From Viola odorata (lineage: Eukaryota > Streptophyta > Magnoliopsida > Malpighiales > Violaceae), in the NCBI GenBank assembly GCA_963691705.1, contig OY829538.1, positions 49,317,151 through 49,381,150 on the forward strand: DNA of 64,000 nt. The letters are read 5' to 3'. Below the pieces are notes generated by a model. That model ran no database searches, had not been told where the DNA came from, and saw nothing but the letters and a program-made list of their open reading frames with translations. Shown in pieces: positions 42,173 through 53,403 of the stretch. The position numbers were made by a program, and so were the translations under genes. Each line of letters starts with the position of its first letter. Within the stretch, counting starts at the first letter, position 1.

Positions 42173-42255
42173 AAAATTATATCATGCTAGACTCTGATTT
42201 ATCTATGCACGTTTTGTGGCTGCGTGTGTGTGTGCAGATGATAAAGAGAGGTTGC

Positions 42256-42745
42256 CAGGAGTGAAAAGTCATATCCTTGTGATGATCGGTCTTGATCCGT
42301 CGACTCACTAAGTGAGGGCACGTCCTGGCACACCTAATATGTAACGTTGGGAGTGAAAAGTCCTATCCTTGTGGTAGCCACGTGTGGGGCCATAAGATGA
42401 GGCACGTCCTAACACCCCCGGGAGTGAAAAGTTCTACCCTTGTGATGGTCGGTCTTGATCAGATGGCTCACTAAGTGAGGGCACGCCCCGGGATTCCTGA
42501 AGGTGAAAAGCCCAATCCTTATGACAACCGTTCTCGTGGAGACGACTCGTTAAGGAGAGGCACACCCCATGGAGATAGTAACTCCATTTTGGAAGTGAAA
42601 ATCCTATCCTTGTGACCGGGCTAATATAGATGGCTCATTAAGTGAGGGCACGGTTCCGAGATGTGAGGATAACGCCGAAAGTGAAAAATCCAAACTTGGT
42701 GACGGCCTGTCCTGATTAGACGGCTCACTAAGGAGAGGCACTTTC
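42256..42745 (+). repeat. Tandem repeats downstream of B pol
   Basis: Six degenerate units (starting near 42261, 42352, 42421, 42505, 42596 and 42681), same unit as C 30030-30480. Confidence 0.85.
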
Positions 42746-43380
42746 CGGCCGATCGTGGTAATGTGGAAACGCGAAGAATCACGAAATCCCAGCGAGTAAC
42801 CAGATGCGGAATCCCTGGTGAAGTGAGCTAGTTGAGAAAGCGATAACGAGCGACACCTGTGCCCTAGAATGGCGGCGGATTGGCTCCTACGGGAAACTTG
42901 TGTCTGTTATCGCATCTCTTACTAATAAATATTAATCAAGAGTGTGCAGGATATCTCTGACTGACGGAGATCGCGACGCTCGAGGCGATAGAAGGATTGT
43001 GCGATCCATCAGCAAAATGGATGTGAGGCCAACCACGTTGATTTTTGCATAATTTGGAGAACAGGGCCTAAAGACCCTATTCGTTGTCTCTTTTAATCGA
43101 GGGAAGGAAGGACGCTTCCTCTTGAAGGAGTGTCATCTTTGATGAGGCATAACAGTGGTAAAGTTGAACCTGGCAAAGCTCGTCAGCGTAACTAGGATAA
43201 TAAGGGCACGACGGTCATGCTACGAGAAATTCTAAGGAAAAGAAAAACATCAACAAAGGAAACCAATACCATGGTCGTGCCATTGTTTAAACACCTATGA
43301 AGGGTCGCAAAAAGATACAAAAGATGGACAAAAAGGGATAACGTTCAATCCTCACAAAAGAAGGGGCAATAATACCCTGG
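42746..43380. other. Element B region between tandem repeats and alpha, no gene
   Basis: Counterpart of C 30481-31070; probable 3' UTR of alpha on the minus strand. Nothing further seen. Confidence 0.5.
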
Positions 43381-45808
43381 CTACAACTGGTTCCCTGAAC
43401 TCTCCTGCCCCGGATAGCCTTTCGCTCTGGTTAAGTGAAAGCCCTCGTCATTAATATCAGAGGAATTATGCAAAAATGCGTCAGAAATGGCACCACCTTG
43501 GTAAAATTCTTCCCCATGAATCTCCACAAAGCAGTCGGCCATGATGGAAGCAGTCTTTTCAATATACCACCGACACTTGATGGCTGTCTCTTTCTCAAGT
43601 GCCATTTTCTCTCCTGCCAAGGTTGCTCTCTCTTCCGCTAAGGCTGTTTTCTCTCCCTCGAGAGCGATACTCTTCGACAGTTCAGCTGACAAAGCGGCGT
43701 TAGAAGCGGCCAACTGTTCTTTCGCCTCTCTTGCCTCCTCTTTAGCTGCTTCCATGGCCCTCAGACACCTGTCTCGCTCTTCCAGCATCCTCTGTTTCTC
43801 CTCTTGCTCCGTTGAAAGATTGTCTACGGAAGCGGCAAAGGCAGCCGTCTTTTCCAACACGCGCTCTGTATAATAGTAAAACCGGAGGAGACCGGTAAAA
43901 AGGTTAGAGCGTAGTAGGTCAACTTGCTCTTTATCTCCCTCAGCGGCAAAAGTGCTTCATTCCTTGGGAGATGTTAGCATATGGGCAGCCAAGAATGAAG
44001 CGGTGACAGCTGAGTTATCGCCTCCCATAGCCGCGATTCCCGAACTACGCAGCGTAGTCATATCCACTTGATGAGTGATAGGCCCAGCGGCATTATACGA
44101 GCTTACGTCTGCTAGAAGGTTGGACACTATTATTCCCTCTCCAAACCACTTCAGCACGGAAGCATCAGAAGGAACAAAGACCACGGCGGCAGGAGAGGGA
44201 GGCTGGTTAGAAGTGGAACCCCCCTGGGGCCCGAATGCTTCATGAGGCTGATAGGAGGAGAAGCCCGATAGGTCGTCATTGTAGACCACGTTAGGGGAAA
44301 AATGAGGAACTTCCGAACCAAACGAAGGTGGAGAAGTCTCAAAGGGCCCAGGAATGGCCATGTTTTCAAAAATGCTAGCGGTCTGCCCCGGAGGAGGTGT
44401 GGAAGAGTCAAGGACAATTTGAGGCCTCTCCCCGACATCAGCTTGACTCGAGGACAGGTTCGTGCCTGCTCCATTGGGCCTCTGCCTCTTCCTTGGTTGA
44501 GTCAGAATACGCCTCAAATCCATATTGCCTCGCGATAGCGAAGGAGTAGAGGCACCAGAAGTATCCTATAAAGAAAAACAATTGCTAGAAATGAGAAACA
44601 AAAGAAAATGTAGAAAGGCATTGAAAAATAGCATAAGAAATATAAGGAAGTGTTCGCAATTACCGTCTCAATGATAGGCGCTTCTGAAGAACCGGCCGTA
44701 TCCAAAGAGGGCAAAATTGATGGCTGGAGGGTGGCAACGCTTCTTGTTCTCCTTTTCTTTTTCCCTTTAGCAGAAGCCCTGGGAGCAACTGACCGAATAG
44801 GAAGAGCAGCAACTGTTATGACAGGAATGCCAGCAGGAATGTTGTCAGTTTCCTCGTCAACCAAAGCAGAAGACGTTTGAGGAAGAATCGAAATAGCAGC
44901 AGGTGGAACAACTGAAGTAGTGGCGATATCAACAGTCGTGGCCGTTTGTTCAACCACCCCCCTTTGTCAAAGCCTCCTCAAGCGTCTCCTAACGCTCTCG
45001 GGAATGTACTTGGGATCAGTTGCTGCAAAAGCATAAGACAACGTTAGCGTTAGTACCAATGCTAAAAATCAGGTAAAATGACGCGATACTCACGTCTAAC
45101 GCAGGCTCGGATATCAGTTCCGCAGGCCAGGAGGTGGGTATGAACACTGATTTCCAGTTCGAGTAACTTATCAAACCAGCCTTGCTCTGTCTCGGTAAGA
45201 GCCTCCCGGCGCCAAGCGCTGTCCTTGACGCCCTGGTTGAAGCCAGACCGCCACCAGGGATCCGGAAGTTCGGGAGTCTCAATAACAAAAAAATGCTCTT
45301 TCCATTTATCAATGGAAGACTCTAAATGAAGGAGTTTCCAGGTAAAATTCTTGAGCGAATCGTCATCATAACGGGGCGATATCGCTACCACGCCCCGACG
45401 ATTATACATCTGAAACAAAGACTTGAGTAATGCAAGGGAAGGAGAGGTAATTCCCTTGTACTTGCAGAGTTCTAGAAAGGCATAAACGCGGTAGTAGGCA
45501 TTTGGAGCCAATTGAACAGGGCTCAGATCCAGAGAAGTAAGCACCTCTTGGATAAAAGGGTCGACCAGAAACCGGAAACTATAGCGAAACATCTGGGCAT
45601 ACAAGATTCTGCATTTGCTAGTCAAAATGATGTTAATGCGTAAAGACTCAGGGGCGACAGAAACCTCGAAGCCCTCGGCGATGTTAGCATCGTGATCGGT
45701 TAAAAGTTTATGAAGGAGGGTAGAAGAAGTAATACTACTGGCTATATTGTCTAATTTTTCCTCATCAATCGATTTGTAACTAGAAGCACGAGTTTTTCTT
45801 TTACCCAT
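43381..45808 (-). pseudogene. Antisense gene alpha of element B
   Basis: Same three-exon plan as in C: exon 1 45808-45094, intron 45093-45023 (71 nt, GTGAGT to TGCAG, phase 1), exon 2 45022-44664, intron 44663-44566 (GTAATT to TATAG), exon 3 44565-43381. The head shows YAQMFRYSFRFLVDPF and LSPVQLAPNAY; the tail is coiled coil with EKTASIMADCFVEIHGE. Exon 2 is broken near 44958-44975 by a stop and shift, and exon 3 by TGA 43957-43959. TATA at 45957-45964. It confirms the exon-intron model of C. Confidence 0.72.
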
Positions 45809-46364
45809 GGAGGAAAAAGAAAATAGATGAAGAAGATAGCAAAGAGAATAAAGAAGTCCTTTTTTAGAAGAAAATTGAAGTACCCAGGAGATGAAAACCA
45901 GAAACGCAAGACGATTTGAGAAGATACAGAGAAAACAGGTTTTCGAAAGTGTTGGGTTTTATAACCCTAAGGGGCTAAGAGAAATGACTACTGGAATAGT
46001 CGTCACACGCGTGATAGGCTTGGGCAATGAGTACAACCCTAGAAAAGCGAGAAGACGCTTTGATTCTATCAAATCACGCTAGCCCTAGCGTCCTGATGAG
46101 CAGACACGTGTCTCTGAACCATCCTGATCCCTCGCTCACATTAATGAGGGGATCCTGAGCATTAAATGCTCCAAAAAGTAGAATTACTTTATCAAAAAGA
46201 GGTCAAGCATGATGACGTAATCAACGAGATAACGCCAAGAAGTAAATTAATTATTATCAAGAGCAGAATGACAGTCGTTATTATGCAATATCAATTATTA
46301 CAAGCTGAATGAAACCAATGTTTGAAGAAAAATAAAAATACTCTCGAGCGCTGCCTTACGCCAA

Positions 46365-48479
46365 TCATGGAAGAACTCCTTTATTACCCCCAACATCCAT
46401 ATCCTTCAATCTCTCAAAGTCATAATCAGCTACCTTGGCAGGATCGAAAGCCTCGCTACGGTAATAATTTGGGAATCCAGCGGCAAAGGCTTGTATCGCC
46501 TTATCATTCCACCGTGATATCTCATGGGGCATCTTCGCTAACTTCGCGTCGCGGGCCGATATCTCTTCGTGAAGAAGAGAATTTCTCCTGTCGGCAGCCA
46601 CCAGTTCTGCCTCCAAAAGCTCTATCTTGGCCTTCCCTATCGACTTCTCTCTGGCCAATTCAGCACGGCAGTCATTAAGCTCTGCTTGGGTATCGCTCTG
46701 GAGTTGTGTCAACTCCACCACCTTAGTGGGGGAACCTTGAACCTTGTCACCATGGATATCAAGAAAGTAATTTAGCATGCGAAAGCTAGCCAACACGTCA
46801 TTCAAAGTGCGTTCACAATGAACCTCTGACATCTCCTCCCTATCTTCAGGAGAGCCAAATATAGCACCTACAATAAAGCCTACCGGCTCGCTTCGCAATA
46901 GCAGATCTGATATTCCTAGTGCACGAAGTCCGCTGGTGCCGAAGGTGGACAGATCTAAGCGATAGGAAGTGACTCCTTGAGGACCTTAAGAAGACAGATT
47001 GGTGGTAAAGGGAGAAGAGAGCGACCATCAGCGGAACCGCCGATTCCTGAGATAGAAGTATAGAATAATAGCAGAAGCCCATTTAGCTGAGGGTCGGGAG
47101 TAGTGGTAGGCTCAAGATTCGGGGCAGCGACATCAGGAATGAAAGAAGAGATAGGAGAGTCAGAAGCGGCAGTTGGAGGAGGAAGGTTGACCTCAGGCGG
47201 AACCTCGGAAGTTTCAGGAGGAACGTTGGTTGACGCCTCAACCACTGTCGCCGTTTTGGAAGTACTCGCACCACCGAGAGAATCAGCCCCAGCAGCAGGG
47301 GTTTCGTTCACCTACCTTAAAGGCACCTCAGCGACTGGGTTGCTATTTCCCATTCTTAGCTTCTTCCGCTGAGCCGCGGAAGCATGATGAAGCCCAGAGT
47401 TGGTGTCCATGTCCTTGCTGCCGCTATCAGTTACTTCAGTCTTAGGACGATTCGAAGTCACTCCTTTGTTCCGAATGGGTAACCAGTTCTTGAGAAAGCG
47501 AGAGGTCCGAACAGAGATATCGCGCCTGGCAACAGTCTTGAATCTTTTTCTTTTTGGTGGAACGGCAGGATGACTGGAACTCTCAAGCGGAGGAGATGTC
47601 GGCAATGATTGAAGCGGCCTCACGTTCAGAGGAACGTCCTTATCGCTCGACGGTTGATTTCCAGCATCACCTGTTGACAAGACATATCAGAATAGTGAAT
47701 AAGCCGAAGCGATAACAGGGGAAAAGAAACTTACTTATAGTACACTTCTCTATAAGCTTGTACAGGGCAAACTCTCGAATGCGAAAGGACGAGCTCAGTT
47801 CTAGCAGCATGTTTGTTTGTCGAAGTTCTTCCTTGGACACTGTTGACGGGTTTGTCTAGATGGAATCATCAAGACACTGATTGAAACCCCTTGGCCAAGG
47901 GCGGAAAGGCAATTTCACGATGAAGAAACCGCTCTTCCAATCGGCTACAGTCTCTTCGAAGCCCCGAAATTTCTGCCAGAATGACTGCACTAACGCGTCA
48001 TTCCACCTTGGGGTGATATCTACCACACAGTTGTGGCACTTAAAACTAAAAAACTTGCAGAATAAATTGACAGACGGGACAAGGACACCCCACAACTCGG
48101 AAATCCGAATGAAGGCATGAATCCCGCACTAGGAAGAAGGCGTAATCTGAGCCGGGTTGATGTCGTATCGAACTAGTAATCCTTTCACCGCTTCGTGGAT
48201 GGGAAAGCAAAAACTGTAAAGAAACATATTAAAATATATCATCCTATCGCTCCCCGATAGGGGGTCATGAAGCCGATGACCAGCATCAGGAATTCTGGCG
48301 GAGTAGCCAGGAGGGAAAAAGATACCGTTTTCCTCCAACTCCGCCTCTAATACCGCCTCATCAACAAAAATACTGGGTGTTCTCTCAATTTCTAAATCTA
48401 TGGGCCGCTGGAGACTCCTCAAAGACCTATTTGTGGCCAGAGGCCACTGGGAATCCTTGGGTATCCTAGATGTACTCAT
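46365..48479 (-). pseudogene. Antisense gene beta of element B
   Basis: Starts MSTSRIPK at 48479. Exon 1 48479-47735 (745 nt, phase 1 like C), intron 47734-47671 (64 nt, the same length as in C), exon 2 47670-46365. Exon 1 holds the Transposase_28-like head (IYFNMFLYSFCFPIHEAV, then INPAQITPSS) and exon 2 the coiled coil (CRAELAREKSIGKAKIELLEAEL). Amber codons at 48129-48131 (TGG in C), 47856-47858 and 47312-47314, and a shift near 46900-46955, inactivate it. Confidence 0.72.
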
Positions 48480-48947
48480 AATGAATCAGCAAGAAGAAAA
48501 TCTGAGGAAAAAGAAGTGAAGTACCTTGAACAGAAGGCGGTGGACAAAACCGTCGGCGCCGATGAACGGTGGTCGTAACTTTCTTTGAAGCAAAAAACTT
48601 AGAGAGGGAAGGAGAAAATTTCAAAGTGAAAGCAAAAAGTATTAAAAGAGAGCAGTTGCTTCCTTTTAAAGGCTGAGTTCGAAAATCGAACAGCCTGTAA
48701 AAGTGGGACACGCCCAAGGTAAAAGTGACACGTGTGAACAGCCTATCTAAGCATTTATATCTTCTGGAGGGGGCAGTTACTGATAATCAGTTGCAAGCGG
48801 TTACATCGAAGCAACAGTTTGTCTCTCAGCGATAGCCATATTTCAAAAGAGGAGCTAACACCTGAGCATGCAAGACTAGAAAAGCAAAGCATCATTTCAT
48901 TTAATAATAAGCCATACGACATCTACAAAAGATTGCCAAGGGCGGAA

Positions 48948-49351
48948 TCAATCATCATTAGGCCAATAAGAGGACCAGTAACAGTATTCCTCATCTGAGG
49001 GCGGAAGCTCCTCATCAGCAAAAGGAGGCGATTTGTCAGCCTTTCGCTCCGAACTCAGCATTAACGGTTTGGATTCCCACTTTGTTGTGGAGGATGCCGC
49101 CTTTGCAGCGGTATCGCCCGAAGGAACCTCCTCTTCAAACCAGTCAGTAGGAGGAAACGATTCTTTGCCCTTACAAGACGGAGGGGCTGAAAAGGAAGAA
49201 AACCAGCCATTGGTCCTAGAATTTGCTCTCTTCTTCGAACTCTTCTGACCTCTACGGTGAGGCAATCGCCTCTTCCAGCGCGGAGGCGTGTAGTTGAAGG
49301 GGTCGGACGAGATTCTCGCTCATCGGAGACCTGATCATATGAATCAACCAT
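48948..49351 (-). pseudogene. Antisense gene gamma of element B
   Basis: Starts MVDSYDQ at 49351. A frameshift near 49260 separates the start from the basic cluster (HRRGQKSSKKR) and the tail SDEEYCYW. Own TATA at 49423-49430. Confidence 0.58.
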
Positions 49352-49695
49352 GAGAGATGAAAATCAGTAGCAGTAGGAAAATGCGAAGAAGAAGATGAAC
49401 AGGAAAAAGAAGAAGAACTCCCCATAAATAGTCAAAGTGGTGAGACTCTTCAAATTTTTCACGAGTAAGAGAAGGATACTTTAATGCATCTCGAGAAGAT
49501 CAACCATAATGGCAGAATTAAATCCTTTGAGCACGCCTGTTGGGATTTCTCGATAATCAAGAAACGCAGAAAAACTGCCCAATCAGTTAATACTAAAGAA
49601 TCGGCGCATGATTAGTACAGAACGGTTCGCCAGAGCAACCGTCACCACCTGGTAGAAAAAGAAGAATGAATGCTGCAGAAGTTCGGCCAATGACA

Positions 49696-49715
49696 GACTC
49701 ATTTTCAGTTGGGCT
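49696..49715 (+). repeat. Internal copy of the pre-LTR motif (B)
   Basis: GACTCATTTTCAGTTGGGCT, matching 51060-51079 before B's 3' LTR and 37401-37420 in C. Confidence 0.8.
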
Positions 49716-49879
49716 GGTACAACCCTCGACCGAAGCAAGGGCTAACGCCCTCAAGAAGGAAAGAAATCGCAAGCCCAATCTCGAAAAGAAGTTTTATTAT
49801 GGCCTAACGGCCTAGACATACATCCGCATACATAATACATAAAGAGGAAAAACAAAAAAGTAGGCACAGTGACAAGCCT

Positions 49880-50269
49880 TCAAGCTCGAGACCTAGCATC
49901 ATTGTCATCATCCACCAACAGAGTGGGGATATCCCTCCGGGCTTCCACCACAGAAGTCAGCTCAGAAGAAGTGCTTCTCATGCTCTTCAGGCAGCAGTTC
50001 AGTAGATCCTTCCTCTGCTACAGCATGTCGATGGTAACCTCGATGCGGCAGGCGGCGATGGCCAACTTAGAGACATTCCCGATGGGATTGAAGTCCTCCA
50101 TGGTAGCAGCCCCGATCCTGGACTAAATGGGGGTCATAATTCCCCGAAGCTCCAACATGTCTTCACCAGTCTTCGTCAGCATGTTCTCCAGGAAGCTGAC
50201 GTCACCCTCAGTGAGATTTTTGAGGGTTAAGGCTTTGGAAATTAGAAAGTTTCTAGTGAGATCGTCCAT
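49880..50269 (-). pseudogene. Antisense gene delta of element B
   Basis: 130 codons in one frame from MDDLTRN to TGA, interrupted by TAG near 50124 and another near 50016 (CAG in C at the second). Otherwise collinear with C's delta. TATA at 50332-50338, about 65 bp upstream. Confidence 0.6.
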
Positions 50270-50489
50270 GAAGAAATGATAAATGAGAAGCAGAGAGAGT
50301 GTGGAGAATCTACACCGAAAAAAGGATCGCATTTATAGATTCAAAGTAGTAGCAGCTCACCAAGACGGGCACCTAAAAAATCGAGCCGTCCCGTTATCCT
50401 GAAGTTGCCGGAGGGAAAGGCTTATGTGGAACTCCTGATAAACGCCCAAGATACTCAAGTGGAGTACGGATTGAAGTTCAAAAGAATGT

Positions 50490-50660
50490 AAGACCTCGCA
50501 ATTTATAGGTGGCCCACAGCGTAAAGCCGCGTCAATATTACAGGTAGCTCCGAGCAGCGTAAAACCTCGTCAATATTGCCGGTAGCTATGGCGTAAGACC
50601 GCACAGATTGTAGGTAGTTCATGACGTAAGACCACGTCAATATCGCAGACGGCTTACAGC
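50490..50660 (+). repeat. Short tandem repeats upstream of delta (B)
   Basis: About five units of 35-40 bp with the core GCGTAAAGCCGCGTCAATAT preceded by GGTAGCT. Same place as C 38216-38380. Confidence 0.8.
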
Positions 50661-51081
50661 AAGGCCAGATCCAACGAGCTTGGATGGAAAAGACGACATT
50701 AACTACTCTCCGACATGTGCGAGTGAAAGCCCCTAAGGGTAATTAATGTCTATCATTGCATGATATTTTCACTAACGTGACAAAGCCACATTTGAGAAAG
50801 TGCAGGAAAAATGAGGAAATATCGCCTTCAGAATGATATTCGGAGAGCCTCATCCCCGTCAAATTGGACAGCGCCCTCACTGCGACCAATAGTTATTGCA
50901 AGTGATCAGTTCCCGTTATCCACTTCACTATCATATATCCGGTATGAAGGAACTAACAAAGGAGTCAGAGAAACTCGAAGATTCTCACGAATCTGACGCG
51001 GCGCAAAGGGAGTAACGTTTCTCCAGAAACCAGGAAAGGAAGCCCTTGGTGAACACTCGGGCTCGTTTTCAGTTGGGCTTA
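50661..51081 (+). other. Element B pre-LTR region
   Basis: No gene. Ends with the same ACACTCGGGCTCGTTTTCAG block as C. Confidence 0.5.
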
Positions 51082-51604
51082 TGATAACAATTGATGAAAC
51101 ACCAAGGGTATAGTCGTTTTCTCACGCAAGGTCAAAGTCGGATCCCTATAGACCTTGACTGGTGACAGCACCAGACTACCGCCCACGTTAGGCTGAAGAA
51201 TCCTGGGATGGTCGACATCACCGGGGGGGGAGGGGGGGGGGGACTCACACGGCGTCATCCTATCCCAGGTTACATCTCACGGGTGATATCCCGTCGGCTA
51301 TATCCTATCCGGCTGACGCACGCTGACGTTATCTTAGGCGTCATCTTTCCCTCGATAACGCCTACCCCCCATGGGTAACACCCTCTCCTTTTTGCCTATA
51401 AATACCACACCTCTTCAAATCAAAGGTAAAAAAAAAATCACTACTAAAATCTCTGCCAAATTTCACAGCCATACTAACTTAAGCATCGGAGTGTCTACGA
51501 CGGAGCCCCCCCTCCGGCGCTTTGCAGGTACGACGGACTGCCGCGACAGTAACTTTAGACGGCCATAATCTCTATCCTGCTCCCCAGAAGTCTGAATCTT
51601 ATCA
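51082..51604 (+). repeat. Element B 3' LTR
   Basis: 523 bp, pair of 20605-21148. TATA at about 51397. The TGACGTCA of the 5' LTR reads TGACGTTA here. A 10-bp block (CCCCGATAAC) of the 5' LTR is missing. TSD TCAGG follows. Confidence 0.92.
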
Positions 51605-51609
51605 TCAGG

Positions 51610-51638
51610 GAACTTCAGGCTTTGACTGCCCCAGTGAT

Positions 51639-51704
<66 letters not shown>
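51610..51704 (+). repeat. End of A's ATHILA-type ORF and 65-base poly-C
   Basis: 51610-51639 continues the ORF cut at 20604 (ELQALTAPV, as ELQALTAEV in D). From 51640 to 51704 there are 65 consecutive C. D has only CCACCCCCGAAC at this site (minus strand, near 6588), so the run is an expansion or an assembly artefact. Confidence 0.9.
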
Positions 51705-51705
<1 letters not shown>

Positions 51706-53403
51706 AACATTTCATATTCCTGCCCAAAACAATGTTTGCTCCTTTTTTTTTGTTTTTTAGATGTACTGTACTTTTAATTTTTGCTTGAATGTTTTTGTGT
51801 ACCCTTCTCGCATTGAGGACAATGCGCTGCCTAAGTGTGGGGAGGGATTTATTTGTGTGTTTGTTTGCATGTTCGCATTTTCCGCTTGTTGCGTGACTAC
51901 ATATTTTTGGATTTCTCAAAAAAAAATCAGATTTTATTTTTACTAGGAAATTTTCCCACTGCCAGTTTTCAAATCCTCATGAATGGACACACACCTTTAA
52001 TCGCATGCGCACAAGTATGAACCACCCAGCACCTTGTCTAGACCTAGTCATTCTCATTTTTGCCTGCAGAACCTTATATCCATATCTAGGCCCAGACATC
52101 AGTAGTCAAAATAGCACCCCGTGAGCGCTTTGAGCTTTTATGCCTATTTCCTTTCTTGAGTGATTAGTATGCTTTAACTAGGCACTGGTTGGGCTTGCAT
52201 GATATCCCTGGGTATAGGCACAATTAGACATGGGAAAGCATCAATTTGATGAAAAGCTTCGCATCACTGTCTTTTTCTTTCTTTTCTCTCTCTCCCTCCT
52301 CTCTTTTCTTTCATGCCCACGATATTCCCTTTCTTTTCATTCTTTCCTGACCATTTGTCTCTTTTCTTGATCTTTCTCCTTGGCAGGTGAGGTAGCAATC
52401 ATAGAGGGTAATGTCGAGGGCTAGACACCCGAAGGACGCGCAGAAAAGTTTAAGTGTTAGGAAGCAGAGAAAAGCTAAAAGACTTCAGACTTCAGAGTAG
52501 AAAGCGAAGCTCTAGGGCAAGAAAAATCTGTAACAAAAGTCCTCGAGCCCTAGATCCTTCAAACGTTTCGAGCCCCTAGAAAAGTTCAAGTGTGGGGAAG
52601 CAAAAGAAGTCAACTATCGATGCTGGAAGCAGATTTAGGGAAAGCGCAAATAAAAAAATCAAAGGTTTAGTGCCCCGGAAAAATCAAGAGCTTGTAATTG
52701 GTTCGTACCCCCTCCACTTTTGGTTTCTTCTAAAAAAAAAAAAAAAAAACCAAAATTCAGAATAAAAGGAAGGGGGCACTATGCAAAGAAAAGAATATCC
52801 ACATCTGGAGCCTCAACAAGAAAAGCATTTCCTGCCCTCGCAGAAGAAGACCTCTGTCTAGCCCCCGAATCGCCATCGTACCCTTGATGAAAGCTGCCTT
52901 GCCACTTCGCCTTTTTCCTAAGCCAATGAATCCATCCAGGCTCTATCTGGTTCTTTCTCTCTTCTCTATCTTCACCTTTCCTCCATATTTCTAGCTCTCT
53001 CTACCTCCCTTTTCTTCCTCTTTCTGATGCGTTGTCTTTTTCCATTGATGATTGCCTGTGCATGTGTTCTACAATACTCGGATTGATGTGCAAGTTGGAC
53101 TTCGTGTTATGTTATATGCATTTAGTTTTGAGTGTTAAACACTTAGCCTTACTTGCGAGAGTGAGTGTAAACACGTTTCTGGTGAGGACTGCTGGTTGGG
53201 GGCTTGATATGGGAAAGTCTGACCCTTGGGGTCGTTACCCCTTTGGTTTGATGCAGGTGCCTTCTAGGTGAGAATGAGTCTTGTACGAAGTCTAGCTCGG
53301 TGCCGGTTTGTATTTGTGTGTGATTGACTGTGTTGTCTGTTTCTTGGGGTATTTTTTAGTTTTGTGATTTCTCGGGGCGAGCAATGGGCAATGTGGGGAT
53401 GTT
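51705..53403 (+). other. Element A 3' UTR
   Basis: No gene is seen. GAGGACAATGC then AAGTGTGGGGAGGG (about 51815-51850), a second AAGTGTGGGGAAG (about 52586), and the purine-rich AATGTGGGGATG before the LTR (about 53389-53401) are PPT-like tracts. A17 lies at 52733-52749. Confidence 0.7.

Larger units (their letters stand above)
20605..51604 (+). mobile_element. Tat-like Ty3/gypsy element B (hosts C)
   Basis: LTRs at 20605-21148 and 51082-51604 (TGATAACAATT to TTATCA) with TSD TCAGG. Order: LTR, primer site, gag, protease, RT (split by C at 24008-39456), RNase H, second RNase H, integrase, tandem repeats, four antisense genes, LTR. Without C it is about 15.5 kb. LTRs differ at roughly 30 positions plus indels by eye (about 6%). 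Every coding region has stops or shifts. Confidence 0.9.

Noticed and set aside
51605..51919. Minus-strand 104-codon ORF with a long glycine run
   Set aside because: It is the translation of the poly-C tract plus 3' UTR; no homologue in D.
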